Of a DNA stretch of 64,000 nt, positions 1-10,663 are shown piece by piece (the first letter of the stretch is position 1; each line of letters opens with the position of its first letter). The notes under the pieces are model-generated. The model saw only the letters and a list, made by a program, of their open reading frames with translations. It had not been told where the DNA came from and ran no database searches. Origin of the DNA: Xanthostigma xanthostigma (taxonomy: Eukaryota; Arthropoda; Insecta; Raphidioptera; Raphidiidae). The position numbers and the translations under genes were made by a program. The stretch is taken from contig OY754464.1 in NCBI GenBank assembly GCA_963575645.1, positions 7,750,001-7,814,000 of the forward strand. Reading direction: 5' to 3'.

Positions 1-86
1 TGAGACCTAGCTAAAACGATTTTTTGCCCCCCAAAATCCCTTTTCAGTAAATTTCATCCAAATCGTTAGGGCCGTTTTCGAGAAAA
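1..86 (+). mobile_element. RTE-like retrotransposon tail fragment
   Basis: The stretch has the wording typical of RTE-clade 3' regions: 'aatttcatccaaatcgtt' followed by 'gccgttttcgaga'. It is cut by the window edge and runs directly into a Rep-A fragment at 87. The assignment rests on resemblance only. Confidence 0.4.
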
Positions 87-221
87 GCACGCACAGGGTC
101 AGGCGGAACGTTACGCGTTACGAACGTTAGGAACGTTACACTTTTTCGTGCATGCAGCCGGTGTTTTATCAATTTATAAGATTGGTGATTCATCAATTTA
201 TAAGACGTTATCACGTCAAAA
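87..221 (+). mobile_element. Rep-A fragment (right half)
   Basis: This is the right part of Rep-A, a family seen five times here. It runs from 'gcacgcacagggtcagg' to the shared terminus 'gacgttatcacgtcaaaa'. It carries two local duplications: an extra run of 'cgttac' units, and a second copy of 'atcaatttataaga' near the end. The left half is missing. Confidence 0.75.
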
Positions 222-698
222 AATTATATATATTGGTACTGGTCTCAGATACTCTTGACAGTTGATGGCTTTAAAAAAATTATAAAAATCCCGATTGATC
301 GTTATTTAATATTTTTATTTTCGGAAATAAATCGTTGCAGAAAATAAAAAAATAGTTTTATGTGCAGTCAAGAAAAACTAAACTAAAATGTTTTTATTGC
401 AGGGGCCATAAAAACGTATGTACATTTCAACAGGTATAAAATATGACCCCAATAGAGCTATGTCATCACACAAGTTTGTGGGAAAAAACATTTTTATACA
501 AGTTCCATTTTAATATGTGAAATTCTCAAAATCCAGTTAATAAAATTATAAAAAAGGCATTTGAAGCGGCAGACACGACCGAAGTGAAACTTCTTATATA
601 TGAATAACATAAAAAACAATTATTTTATTATTATTTTTTTTTTATTATTAGGTAGTTAAATAAAAATATAATAGGTAAGTTTACCACTATTATAAAAA
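222..698. other. AT-rich spacer, nothing recognised
   Basis: The stretch has short poly-T and TTA runs and no convincing ORF, RNA gene or terminal repeat. Confidence 0.5.
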
Positions 699-936
699 TT
701 GGTTGCCTGTAAAGTCGGTTTACGGACGATAGTTTTACGTGATAACGTATTCCGCTCGAATATCATATTTAATAATACATAACCTAAATTTTAGTAGCTG
801 TCAAACTATATTTTTACCGACTCTCTATCGCTTATACTGCGCTCTCGCTTGCACGCACAGGGTCAGGCGGAACGTTACACTTTTTCGTGCGTGCAGCTGG
901 TGTTTCATCAATTTATAAGACGTTATCACGTCAAAA
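699..936 (+). mobile_element. Rep-A, short internally deleted copy
   Basis: It starts with 'ttggttgcctgtaaagtcgg' and ends with 'gacgttatcacgtcaaaa', the same ends as the 886-bp copy at 43838. The centre is missing: left-side sequence ending 'tttttaccgac' joins directly to 'tctctatcgcttatactgcg'. Subterminal ACGTGATAACGT lies in opposite orientation near the two ends. No transposase is visible and the superfamily is unresolved. Confidence 0.8.
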
Positions 937-957
937 CGATCCAGATTTGTTTAAGAA

Positions 958-1140
958 TGTTATATATACTATATAAAAGACGAGGTCTGTTTGTCTGTCT
1001 GTCTGTCTGACCGCGATAACTCGGAAACTATTCAATTTCCATGCGGTTTTCACGATCTCGCTAGAGAAAGTGGTGTTTGAAAAGGCTTTAGGCAATATCT
1101 CGTTTACAATATAATTGTAACAGGAGGTTGTGCAATGAAT
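958..1140 (+). mobile_element. RTE-like tail with (GTCT)n
   Basis: A (GTCT)n tract at about 984-1008 is followed by 'gataactcggaaactattc' and 'atgcggttttcacgatctcg'. This wording is common in arthropod RTE-like 3' regions. A 156-aa minus-strand reading frame (931-1401) crosses this repeat and the next element and is not a gene. Confidence 0.5.
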
Positions 1141-1255
1141 GAATATAGGCAATATCGAATAAATACCTACGGCTAATAAAATATGTACGACTGTTTTAGA
1201 TTGTTGTATTGTTTTGTAAGTAGCTACTAATTTACGAGGAGGAAGGGCTAAAAAG

Positions 1256-1775
1256 TAGTGATGCCACGAATAGTGATTTTGCCGAATACCGAATACCGAA
1301 TATTCGGTCATGTTCTCGGCCGAAGCGCCGAATATTCGGCGGCCGAATGTTCGGCAAATTATGTGTACATTTAGCGAGTGACAGGTTACGACTTGTCCCA
1401 TTACGGAGCGTGCGGTAGCAAAGCCGCGGGAAAATTTGTTTCATTTGCACAACTAGACCGTGTCACGACACGCATTATTTGTTCATTGTTACATCAAATT
1501 GTGTTATTAATAGTCCTTATTACTAAAAAATATCACTGTTTGTTCACCAAAAGCTTTACAAAATAATACTATTAAGAAAAAAATCGCATATTTTTGAGTA
1601 ATATGTGCGTTTTTCCCCATGATTTGATATTCGGCATTCGGCCGAATAGTACGCAACATTCGGCCGAATACCGAATATTAAAAAAAGTAGCCGAATAGGC
1701 CGAATACCGAATATTAAAAAAAGTAGCCGAATAGGCCGAATACCGAATAGTAGCCGAATATTCGTGGCATCTCTA
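1256..1775. mobile_element. hAT-type MITE (hAT-K) with CCGAATATTCGG repeats
   Basis: The terminal inverted repeats are TAGTGATGCCACGAATA on the left and, on the reverse strand, TAGAGATGCCACGAATA on the right. They are flanked by a perfect 8-bp duplication, CTAAAAAG, at 1248-1255 and 1776-1783, which is diagnostic of the hAT superfamily. Inside are many copies of the self-complementary CCGAATATTCGG, and a roughly 36-bp unit repeated at about 1660-1755. No transposase is encoded. Confidence 0.9.
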
Positions 1776-1783
1776 CTAAAAAG

Positions 1784-2409
1784 ACCTATTTTGGGAAACA
1801 CTAAACTATACAGTGTTTCTCAATTATTTCACTGCACCGCAAATTTTTGTCGGTAAAAAAGAGAGGAGCCGTCGTGGCATTCCGGGCAGATGTGAAACAT
1901 AAAATTAAGCGAAATTCTAGTAACTAAATTTCGCCCTGTAACTAATACAAAGTGTGTATACAAGCAGTGAACGTGTCAAGCATACTACAGTCGCACACGC
2001 AGTACACAGCGTATCTGTGTGAGTTGTGACAGTTCACACAGAAAAGCATGAATGTGTGTACAGTATATATGCGCGCGCACACAAGGAAGTTGAGAGCGGT
2101 GACGTAGAGGGGGCATAAGAGAGTGTCATTTCGTTTCCGTCACGGCATGGCCTTACTGCCAAACGAGTCAATAGATGTTTCACATAAAAAAAATTAGGGA
2201 AGGTATCTTAGTCCCGTAAAAAAGTGTTTACAGCAGTGAAAAATGAAAAGTTCAATGTATAAACAAATAAAATACGTCTTTATTTAAATATATATTATGT
2301 GGTCACAGTCTATACTCATTGACATTTGACAAATCAAATTTTCTGACAATCCTTTCTGCAACTATGTATTATGACTTGCTTCCACTACAAAAGGATACTA
2401 TAATATATT
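1784..2409. other. Unassigned sequence, moderately GC-richer
   Basis: The stretch contains CA/TG-rich text around 1960-2100 and a TGTGAAACAT/ATGTTTCACA inverted pair at about 1890 and 2177. I see no gene-like ORF. Confidence 0.4.
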
Positions 2410-2663
2410 AAGGGCGTAGATATGGGAGGCAAAGGGGGTAATTATCCTCCCAGGATCATAATAATAAAAAAATAAAACCGAAAATAATACGAATACCTGA
2501 CAAAAAAATAAAATTTAGAAATACTTTTTGAAAATGAATATGTAAAATTAGTTTGTGAATCAATATTTTGCTTGACACCTTGAATATTCTTGTGATATTA
2601 ATAAAACTTGAAAAAAAATTTTTTTCTTTACCCCCCCCCCTCAGAAAAAAAATGTACGCCCTT
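2410..2663. mobile_element. Short TIR element (AAGGGCGTA ends)
   Basis: The left end AAGGGCGTAGAT and right end ATGTACGCCCTT are inverted copies. The interior has a G-run near the left end and a C-run near the right end. A smaller element with related GGCGTAYCCAG ends lies at 24745-24826. I see no clean target duplication. Confidence 0.55.
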
Positions 2664-2978
2664 GCAATACATATTTTGTACTAGCATGCTGTAACATTTA
2701 ACGGGTTGTTGTTGTTAGCAGTTTTTTCAGTTTTTTTTTATCGTTCACAAACATTCATAAATACAAACAGCAAGCAGAATGACCAGCGCTGTGAGAAAAC
2801 GCAGCGACAGCAAAAATAAGAATGACATATGTAATGCGGCAGAGTACAGTGGCGTGCCAGCTGGAATTGACCGAACTTAACTGGACGTTCACACAAGTGT
2901 ACGCCATGCGTCCCCGTATATTATGTATAGTGCCACCGAATCAGCATAATACACTGACGGCAGTGTTCCAATACATAT

Positions 2979-3624
2979 TGTTACACGCTCCCCTTTGCGA
3001 CGACAAAGGATTTCGTGAGACAACAACCGGCTCGTCATTGTAACAATGACACACATATTGTTGTGGAGCAACAATCAGCTTGTTGTTCTAACAACGATAC
3101 ACAGATTGTTGTGGGGCAACAACAATCGGATTGTTGTTTTAACAATATGCGTAGGTAAAAGAGCTTTGTTGCCAAATTTCAGACACCAATAAACGCAAGA
3201 AAAGAAAGAACGATCCAGCGCATATATAAACCACGGAATAGATCAGTGGAAAACAGTCATACATGGTATTTCATCGAGTAGACAATCGACAGAAATTGAC
3301 AGTTAGTACCGTGAATAGTACTGAGGTAACTGCGGAGATAAATAAATAAATGAACTGTGTAAATAATCGTGTGTATATAGTTAATAAATAAGTGTGCTAA
3401 ATACATTTTGGTGTGTTCCAGTGTTGTAAATATTTTGTGCACATAAATTTTGACTTTGTATTCTTCATTACTTATTCTTTTATTTTATTAGTTAGAATTT
3501 GTTGTTTTGTTTCTGTTACGTTATAGAGAAGTGCTTTTAGTTTGTGTGTTTAACTGCAGTTTTGTTAACATTTCACTGCTGTAAATAAATATTTTCCACC
3601 ACGAACAAGAACAGTTTTGTTACA
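2979..3624 (+). mobile_element. Solo LTR (Gypsy- or BEL-like)
   Basis: The 646-bp unit begins TGTTACACGC and ends TTTTGTTACA, so it has TG...CA ends. It is flanked by ATAT on both sides (2975-2978 and 3625-3628), a 4-bp duplication. A TATA-like 'catatataaacc' lies near 3222 and AATAAA signals follow it. About 3023-3160 holds imperfect ~48-bp repeats built on TTGTTGT/ACAACAA. There is no internal domain or second LTR nearby. The lineage cannot be fixed without coding sequence. Confidence 0.65.
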
Positions 3625-3703
3625 ATATAAAATGAATTATCGTTACTCGTTTAATGCGTGACGGCAGCACCACCGGTAATGCGTGTCTTGATCTCCGACA
3701 AAA

Positions 3704-3766
3704 TATCATCTAGACTAAAATATATCCTACGGACAAAATCATCTTGACTAAATATCCTACGGACAA
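3704..3766 (+). repeat. Two-copy direct repeat
   Basis: The phrase 'atcctacggacaaaat' plus flanking 'gactaaa' occurs twice, about 34 bp apart. Confidence 0.6.
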
Positions 3767-3854
3767 AATAATAATAATGGTGGTTTATGTTTGTAATGAA
3801 AGGTATTATCTTAAGAGGTGACATAGAGAAAACACGAATGATTTAGCGAGTGTA

Positions 3855-4050
3855 ACAGTTTCCAATATGGCCGAACTGTCAGATATATATTAATTATGAA
3901 ATAAAAATCAGCTTCTTTATAGGAGGTACTTGCAAAAAATGTAGTATGTATTTTGCTTGCAATGGTATTATCACTCCAACATTTTTCGCAAGTACCTCCT
4001 TACTTCATAATTAATATATATCTGACAGTTCGGCCATATTGGAAATTGTT
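3855..4050. repeat. Fold-back element
   Basis: The arms start 'aacagtttccaatatggcc' on the left and end with the near-exact reverse complement on the right. Each arm is about 70-90 bp and the loop is short. Both arms include the 'gaggtacttgc' word and the 'aattaatatatatctgacag' word. Confidence 0.8.
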
Positions 4051-4253
4051 GATGAAGACAAACCTGCTTTGCTTCTCTGTCACTCATATTTAAATGGCAA
4101 CTGACAGAGATAGAACTATTGGATCTGTAAAATCGCACTACTTCTGTTTTACTTCACGCATAAGTGCGCAAAAGAGTTATTTTACGACCGCTATCCAGGC
4201 ATAAAAAGCAGATGTTTTATAGGAGGTTGTTCAAAAAAAAATTCGTGATATTT

Positions 4254-4492
4254 TTTTGACGTGATAACGTCTTATAAATTGATGAAACAGCAGCTGCACG
4301 CACGAAAAAGTGTAACGTTCCGCCTGACCCTGTGCGTGCAAGCAAGAGCGCAGTATAAGCGATAGAGAAGCACGATCGGCCCAAGTTTGACAGCTACTAA
4401 AATTTAGGTTATGTATTATTAAATATGATATTCGAGCGGAATACGTTATCACGTAAAACTATCGTCCGTAAACCGACTTTACAGACAACCAA
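4254..4492 (-). mobile_element. Rep-A, short copy
   Basis: This is the reverse-strand counterpart of the 699-936 copy. It begins 'ttttgacgtgataacgtc' and ends 'ctttacagacaaccaa'. It keeps a little more centre ('agcacgatcggccca') than the 699 copy, so the internal deletion end-points differ between copies. Confidence 0.8.
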
Positions 4493-5406
4493 TTTTTTCA
4501 AGAAAACCTACATCCCTAAGTAGAACAGAGATGAACTTAAACCGTTCGACCACAAAATAAAGACTTATCACCAATTAGACGAAAGTCCGAGGTATTGAAC
4601 CATCGTCACCATTGTATTATGTTGCGTGTGTAGGGAACACCCCCCTCCCCTACGCATACACACAACACAACACATAAACACAAGGAGTGTAAAGGTGTAG
4701 GTACGTATTATGTAGGTACTAGTTAACCGGAGGAATACTACAGCGCGTCGATCGATGGAGGACCGGAGGAAGTACATGCCCCTCACCTCTTGGCATACGT
4801 GTGTATACAATATAAAGCTTTTAAGCACGTTCTGAGTACTCACTGAAATAAAGCTCATATTATATAAGGCACGCTTGAATTTAAGATAATGCCGGAATTG
4901 TCATTTACAAAAATTCTGGGAACTTTGATAAACTGTAAAGTCAAGAACCGATTATTAAGTTTGCTGAACTTTAGAATCTAGAAATTTCTTGTTTTCATAA
5001 GGTTACATAAGAAATTATTCGAGAAAAACGTTATCAATTATTTAATTTTAAATATACAGTAATAATTAATTAATTATTCTTAATAATTTACGCATAATTA
5101 TTATTGTGTGTTGAATTAATAAATTGATAACGTTTATCATGAATATTTTCTTTTTTTTATTTTTTAGAAAAAAAAGTACAAAAAAATATGTACAACAAAA
5201 AATGTGTGCTTATTGCTTAGCCTACAACGCAGAAAAAATATGATAAGTAATTATATTATGTAAAATTAGGTTTTATATTTTTTTTCTTGGTCTGTAATTT
5301 TTAAATAATGAAATAGTTTAGGTTTTCGTAGTTGTTTAAAATTTCTTTTAGGTTGGTGTTCAAATTTGCTGTTTTCATATATATTAGAAATCGTGTCCAT
5401 CGAGAC
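4493..5406. other. AT-rich spacer
   Basis: Nothing recognisable. Around 4620-4690 there is a CCCCTCCCC tract and ACACAACACAA text. After 4860 the sequence is strongly AT-rich. Confidence 0.4.
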
Positions 5407-5482
5407 AATTATTAATAAGAATCGCAGGATTGTGGACAAAAAGTTCTTTTTGTCCACAATCCTGCGATTCTTATTAATAATT
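5407..5482. repeat. Near-perfect palindrome, PLE-like terminus
   Basis: The arms begin 'aattattaataagaatcg' and are each about 36 bp, with the centre 'aaaaagttcttttt'. The arm word 'gtccacaatcctgcgatt' recurs at about 51299 next to a hammerhead-like PLE remnant, so this is probably two inverted PLE ends joined. Confidence 0.7.
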
Positions 5483-6454
5483 TGCTGTTTTCCTTTGATG
5501 CTTATACAGGTATTCGATTAAGATGTGCTTTACCGTTATTTTCTCGATATACATTGATTGCAATTAGGAGGATCTTCTAATATTTTCTTATCTACCTTAT
5601 GAAAATTTTAAATGAATTTCAAAAATGTAAAAAGAAATACCATTATTAACTTTTTTAATTATGCTGATTTAACCATTTACAACCGATTCTGTAAGGGCGT
5701 GACTATCGACATTTTTTTTTGCCATGAAGCAGATTAATTTTTGTGAAGGCAGACGGGCACCGTTTTTTTTTTGTGGGTTATTTTCACAGGTAAGCAGGGA
5801 TACACATTTTTTTATTTAAATTAATTAATTTTTTTGGTTCCTAAATAATCTAGAACAAAAAAAAAGTTTCGCCAGTTGTAAAGGGTTAATGCTAACGGTT
5901 AAAGGGTTAATACTCATTTAGGCATAGCATTCCATAATAAACGTATGTCTGCTTGCAGTATTCAAGCAATTAGTATTTTATATGAGTAAGGTTTTAGTAG
6001 GGCATTTGTAAGGTCGGTGCGAGGGCCAATAATAATATTAAGAGAACTCATCTAAGTTTGAAATTTTTCTGATAGGTTTCGTTCATAATCAACGTTTTCA
6101 TTGACTAATATCATGTTACTGAAGACAGACAAAAAATCTGGCCATGTCTAAATCGACCTAGGTATCCGAAATGTGTTTAAATTACGTTAAAAACTCACTG
6201 GCACAGACAGACGGTTATATTTATTCTTACTAAAGAAAATAAATGAATGAAGAAATAATAAAAAAAGAAATTTATAATAAAATTATGCAAGATTCACTTC
6301 TTACTAAAAAAAATAATAATTATTGTATGACTGCAAGTGTTTTGATCTTAAAAATTATTTTTAAATATAGTGCAGTAGTTTTTTTTGCTTTTTCAATATA
6401 TTTTTTTTACTTTACTTGATCATTACCTGTCTAACTGCATAACAACTTTGAGAT
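5483..6454. other. AT-rich spacer
   Basis: No supported gene or repeat family was seen. Poly-T runs and short low-complexity tracts dominate. Confidence 0.4.
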
Positions 6455-6680
6455 TCTTCTGAACTAATAGCTCTGAGCAAATTCTATCAGATGTCGCTAC
6501 ATGTTACTAAGACAGTTTTTTTTTTTGACAAAACGCCGTAATTTTGCACCAAGTTTTAATAAAAACTATCCTATAGTGTAAGTGGGACCAAACAAGACAT
6601 ATTTACAACATATTTTCATTAAATCGGTTCAATGGTTTTGGAGATAGCGCGGACGAACATCGTCACACCAGATCTATATT
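6455..6680 (+). mobile_element. RTE-like 3' fragment
   Basis: It contains 'ctgaactaatagct', 'tttttttgacaaaacgccg' and 'cattaaatcggttcaatgg', all shared with the pieces at 17575-18870, 23697 and 44920. No coding sequence survives. Confidence 0.6.
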
Positions 6681-6681
6681 A

Positions 6682-6833
6682 TATATATGTCACCGGGATA
6701 TTGTCAAATCCGTGATATTGTAATTTCACTAGTGAAATTACAATATCACGATTGACAAAGAGTCGTGATATTATAATTTCACTGAGTGAAATTATAATAT
6801 CACGGGTTTGACAATATCCCAGTGACATATATA
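6682..6833. repeat. Two-hairpin (dumbbell) palindromic element
   Basis: The outer arms 6682-6710 and 6805-6833 are inverted copies with about two mismatches (core GATATTGTCAAA). Between them lie two separate perfect hairpins with 20-bp arms: 6711-6750 with no loop, and 6764-6804 with a one-base loop. Both hairpins are variants of the same arm (CGTGATATTRTAATTTCACT). The flanks are TA-rich. The whole can fold as a three-way junction. Confidence 0.9.
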
Positions 6834-7313
6834 CCAGATATATTTAATTTTTTTTATTAGTCCCGAATTTTCATTGTCAGTCCCGATTCTATTATTATAT
6901 AATCCCGAAATACTAATTTTTTGAAAGTTGGCAACCCTAGTTTCAATCCCGTTTCAACACTATGTATACGACTAAATCGCATCGCGGTCGCGTAATTCGA
7001 GTTCAGTAGCTCAACCAGGGCGTCGCGTAAGAATCGAACACCGAGCGCACCGCATAGAATACAACCCGGTATACGCACGTTTAAATCTAATTATAAAACA
7101 AAAGGAAGCGAGCAATACTTGCCGAATATTAATACTTATAATTAGTATTACAAGTTTTAATTTAAACGAAACTTTGCTCATAAACAAGAAGAGGTAAGTT
7201 TCATGAGCGTTCATTGTTAAAACTGGATCCTCCGGTTATTTAGAATATATAACTTTTCAAATTGTGAAAAATAACTCTAATAATTTAGAGTGATGATGAT
7301 CCTGTTTAAATGT
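6834..7313. other. Unassigned sequence
   Basis: The stretch contains repeated TCCCGA words at 6861-6960 and a 'gttggcaaccctag' word at about 6928 resembling hAT termini. No complete element can be delimited. Confidence 0.35.
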
Positions 7314-7543
7314 TGGAAGATTAAAGGATGAATCCTGGTGGCATAGGATCAATGAACTAAGCAAAATATACTGAAGGTTTTTTTATTGCATTTTATTGTC
7401 TGACGTTTCGGCAAACTTTATGGCATCTTCGGAGAATCAATTCTGTCTGTTTTCTCAGTATTGTTGTTATGTAAAAAATAAATAAAAATAAAAAATGTTA
7501 GTTCATTGATCCTATGCCTCCAGGATTCATCCTTTAATCTTCT
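7314..7543. mobile_element. Inverted-repeat unit around a PLE-like core
   Basis: The arms 7314-7357 and 7500-7543 are inverted copies (core 'aaggatgaatcctgg'). Between them on the minus strand is a hammerhead-like core, CCGAAGA...GCCGAAACGTC (about 7402-7433). It has one base off the CUGANGA consensus and a TCT/AGA helix I. Confidence 0.6.
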
Positions 7544-7707
7544 AATAACTTTTCAAAATTAAATCTTAATTTTAGTTGAAAATAATTTTTATAGTGAAAC
7601 TGACTTCAAATAAAAATAAGTAAAAAACTTTTAAATTAAACGCTTCTATTGTACAATTGATAATGTACCAAAGACTGGAAAATAAAATATATGGTGTCCA
7701 TAAGCGG

Positions 7708-7857
7708 TTTTGATTAAACTAAAATAAAATCGTAGAGGTATTTGATTTAAAACTTTCATTTGTTTGAGATTGGAAATCATATTTAACTTTCGACTGTCTT
7801 CTTCGTTCATATTATGACTACAAATGCCCCCCACGATTTTATTTTAGTTTAATCAAA
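7708..7857. repeat. Short inverted repeat pair
   Basis: The 25-bp arms at 7708-7732 and 7833-7857 are exact reverse complements (core 'gattaaactaaaataaaa'). About 100 bp separates them. Confidence 0.75.
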
Positions 7858-8074
7858 GTTATACTTCTATAGTTAAAAAACCAACAGATGGCGTTGTTTT
7901 TCAAATAAAAAGCATGTTTTTTTTACCTGTCACAGATGTGACATCTATATGACAGGTATATAAAAACACGCGCCTATTCGAATGCAACGTTGTGTCAAAA
8001 TTTCAAAGAAATCGGTGAAGAACGGAAATATAAGATTTTAAACAAACAAGCATTACGCTTTTATTTGGTATATT

Positions 8075-8275
8075 TAGCCGGCATGATATCGGCTAAACCT
8101 AGTATCAGCCACTAGGGTTTCGTTGGACCTAGTTCTAGCCGGAATGGTACCGGCTAGACCTAGTTTTACCCGAAAACAATCGGCTAATACTAGATTTAAC
8201 CAAGAGTAAGTGGCTACACCTATAGTTCTAACCGGCTAAAACTAAGTGTAGCCGCACTTCGGGTTCTAGCCGCAA
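8075..8275. repeat. CCGGCTA hairpin cluster
   Basis: The stretch is a series of short inverted units of the form TAGCCGG-N7-CCGGCTA, separated by ACCTAGT words. Examples are at about 8075-8095 and 8137-8157. Periodicity is irregular, so it is not a simple satellite. Confidence 0.65.
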
Positions 8276-8282
8276 CGTATAG

Positions 8283-8455
8283 ATATGTCAAATATAAATA
8301 TTTTTTTAAATTGTTATTCGTTTGCATGGTTACATAATATGGTTCTCCATATCAAAATCTACCAAAAAATGCTTGTCAACTGTCTATTTTTTTGACAGAT
8401 CTTCAAAACAAAAGAATGGCTGATTTTTTTTATTTTCAAAATATTCTGCGTTAGT
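8283..8455 (-). mobile_element. Rep-E fragment
   Basis: It matches the central part of the Rep-E copy at 41465-42139: 'gcatggttacataatatgg', 'tttgacagatcttc' and 'aaaacaaaagaatggctga'. Both element ends are missing. Confidence 0.7.
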
Positions 8456-8757
8456 GTACTCCGGCCGCGGAGAACCGCCAGAACCGACTTTCATTGTTCA
8501 GCAGGTATATAAGATTCAATAGTCCTACAGTTTCACGACTGTTGAAATGACTCTTTGAAATCAGTTGGTGGCTCTATTAGTTTTACAGCCAACTTCTGTA
8601 GCTACATTCAATTAGATGTCTGTGCAATTGTTTCTCTATAGTCAGTTGTTTAGTTATTTAATCTAAATGCAAATAGAGAAGGTGAGAGAAAAATATATTT
8701 ATCCTATTCTAGTTACTTTCTTAAAGTTCGTCCAGATGTTTTTAAAATTATTTTTAT

Positions 8758-9118
8758 ACTAGCGGTCCCGCCCGGTTTCACCCGGGTGCAAAAGAACGAT
8801 TGGGGGGGGGGTACATGAGTACGCACATTTATCTTAGTTTATCGAGATAAATGTTGTGTCCAAATTTCATGACGATCGGAGTTACCGATCAAAAGTTTTT
8901 GTCGAACGGGCAAACTTTGAGTTACATTTTGCAACATTTTTCATTGATGCTTCGCTCCTATTGGTCGTAGCGTGATATTATATAGCCTATAGCCTTCCTC
9001 GGTAAATGGGCTATCCAACAAAATTTTTTTTCAATTCGAACCAATAGTTCCTCAGATTAGCGCGTTCAACCAAACAAACAAAGAAACTCTTCAGCTTTAT
9101 AATTAATATAAGTTTAGA
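8758..9118 (+). mobile_element. RTE-like short element (TAGCGGTCCCG family)
   Basis: It starts 'actagcggtcccgcccgg' and runs through a G-tract, 'aaatttcatgacgatcgg' and 'gcgcgttcaaccaaac'. It ends in 'ctcttcagctttataatt', the usual tail wording of this arthropod repeat. Other copies lie at 31163-31535 (+), 57780-57981 (-) and 61008-61472 (-). No ORF remains. Confidence 0.75.
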
Positions 9119-9589
9119 TTGGATTACAGCAAGGATTATCAAAAAATTTTATTTGACAATAACCTTAGATTGCGATCATATAATTACAGTTTTCATACAT
9201 CAGGAGCAGTCTAATGTCTTATTCAAACTTCCTGTCATCTAGTACAGTGGTGGTCAAAGATACGGCCCTCAAACCATCTCAATACGACCCCCGACCAGAA
9301 TCTATCCAATGAGGCTTTTAGACACCCGACATCAATGAGCTTATCAAAAACAAGGAACCTCAGGTGTCTGGATCCTCAAGCTCAAGATAATTTACCCTTT
9401 TTATTACCTTTAAAGATTTTAATTTAGTATACTCGAATTTTTGAGCTGAAAACTTGGACATCATTGCCAAAAAAAATTTCTTATGATATTAATATCAGGT
9501 TATAATTTATTATTAACTATGGGTACTATATTGCAAATAATATTTTGTTCATAGACTATCAGATGAGGAAACATGTTCCAAAAATATGA
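9119..9589. other. Spacer with one hAT-like end
   Basis: Near 9246, 'cagtggtggtcaaagatacg' resembles a hAT left end, but no right end or duplication was found. The rest is AT-rich and unassigned. Confidence 0.35.
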
Positions 9590-9690
9590 TTTTTTAGACT
9601 TGGAGAACCTTGGAACGTTAAAATATAATAAAATTTTGAAAAGTGAATTTTGACGTAGTAAATTAGTACAATGGGTTGGAATGGCAAGAT
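9590..9690 (-). mobile_element. Rep-E terminal fragment
   Basis: It has 'aaaattttgaaaagtga' followed by 'gggttggaatgg', as at the end of the Rep-E copy at 41465-42139. The terminal hairpin is incomplete. Confidence 0.6.
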
Positions 9691-10663
9691 AAACGCTTTG
9701 AATTGAAAATTTCCCCGTTTTTTGAGGTCAAACAAAAATTAAATTGAGCGAGAAATAAGCAAAAAACTTTTTTTTTCTTAATTTTCTCTCCTCTGGGACC
9801 AAAATTCAAAAATCGAGCGACGTTATGATTTAAGTTACCCGGAGACGAGTCGAACAAAAAAAAAAGTTTTTTAAAATCGGTTAAGGCGTTTGGGCTGTAC
9901 GCTGAATACAAAAAGCGTGACTCACAGATTCACAGACAAAGCGAGTACATGAATAGGCGCTTCCAGCTAAAGCTTGGGTCGCGCCTAAAAAATCGGAGAA
10001 TCTCGTTAGAGATTCTCGTCTGTGCTAAATTCCGCACATAAAATAAAACAAATAATAAAAATTCACATAATAAAAGCAAACCAACGCATCTCCGCCCGAC
10101 CGCCCGACGAATCTCTAACAGATTCTTATACATTTTAAAATATACGCGCCTTTATTAAAGTGACATAACTTGATTATGATTGATACTAATCAATATTATG
10201 AAATTTGCATAATTTACTATTTGCATCGCCAATACGTAATGAAGTTTGTAAATTGTCAATTATTATCAATGAATCATGATTGAATATTAAACACTTGATA
10301 AACATAATACCTGCTAATTAGTAATCGGCAACATCATTTGTTCGGATTATCGATTGGTTTTTAATCATGGGTTATATGCATGGCGGATTTTAATTACATG
10401 TATTATGTATAAAATGAAGTGCAACATAATGCATTTGTTGCAGGAGCTCTCAACTTTTACTAACACCCGATATCCCGTCCGTCTACCGTAGTTTTAGACG
10501 AAGCGTCAGGTAGAAATACCAAATAACCACGACCTACAAGCCCAGAAACCAAGAAGATTTGGAACAATACCGGCCGTGAGAGCCTGCACCTACCTTCTTG
10601 ATCAGATATCAAGTTTTTAAGAGATTTTTATTGCAATCGTGAGGTGCTCACATTGTCTTTTTT
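9691..10663. other. Unassigned sequence
   Basis: Around 9990-10115 there are inverted ATCTCTAACGAGATTC-like words. 10440-10615 is GC-richer but has no gene-like ORF. Confidence 0.35.

Noticed and set aside
988-1007. (GTCT)n, (GT)n at 59690 and (ACGT)n at 28325 as regulatory elements
   Set aside because: They are simple repeats sitting in or beside retroelement tails, with no independent evidence for function.
931-1401. 156-codon minus-strand open frame, the second-longest in the window
   Set aside because: It runs across an RTE-like tail, a microsatellite and into a precisely bounded hAT MITE, with no domain and a microsatellite-derived TDRQTD stretch.
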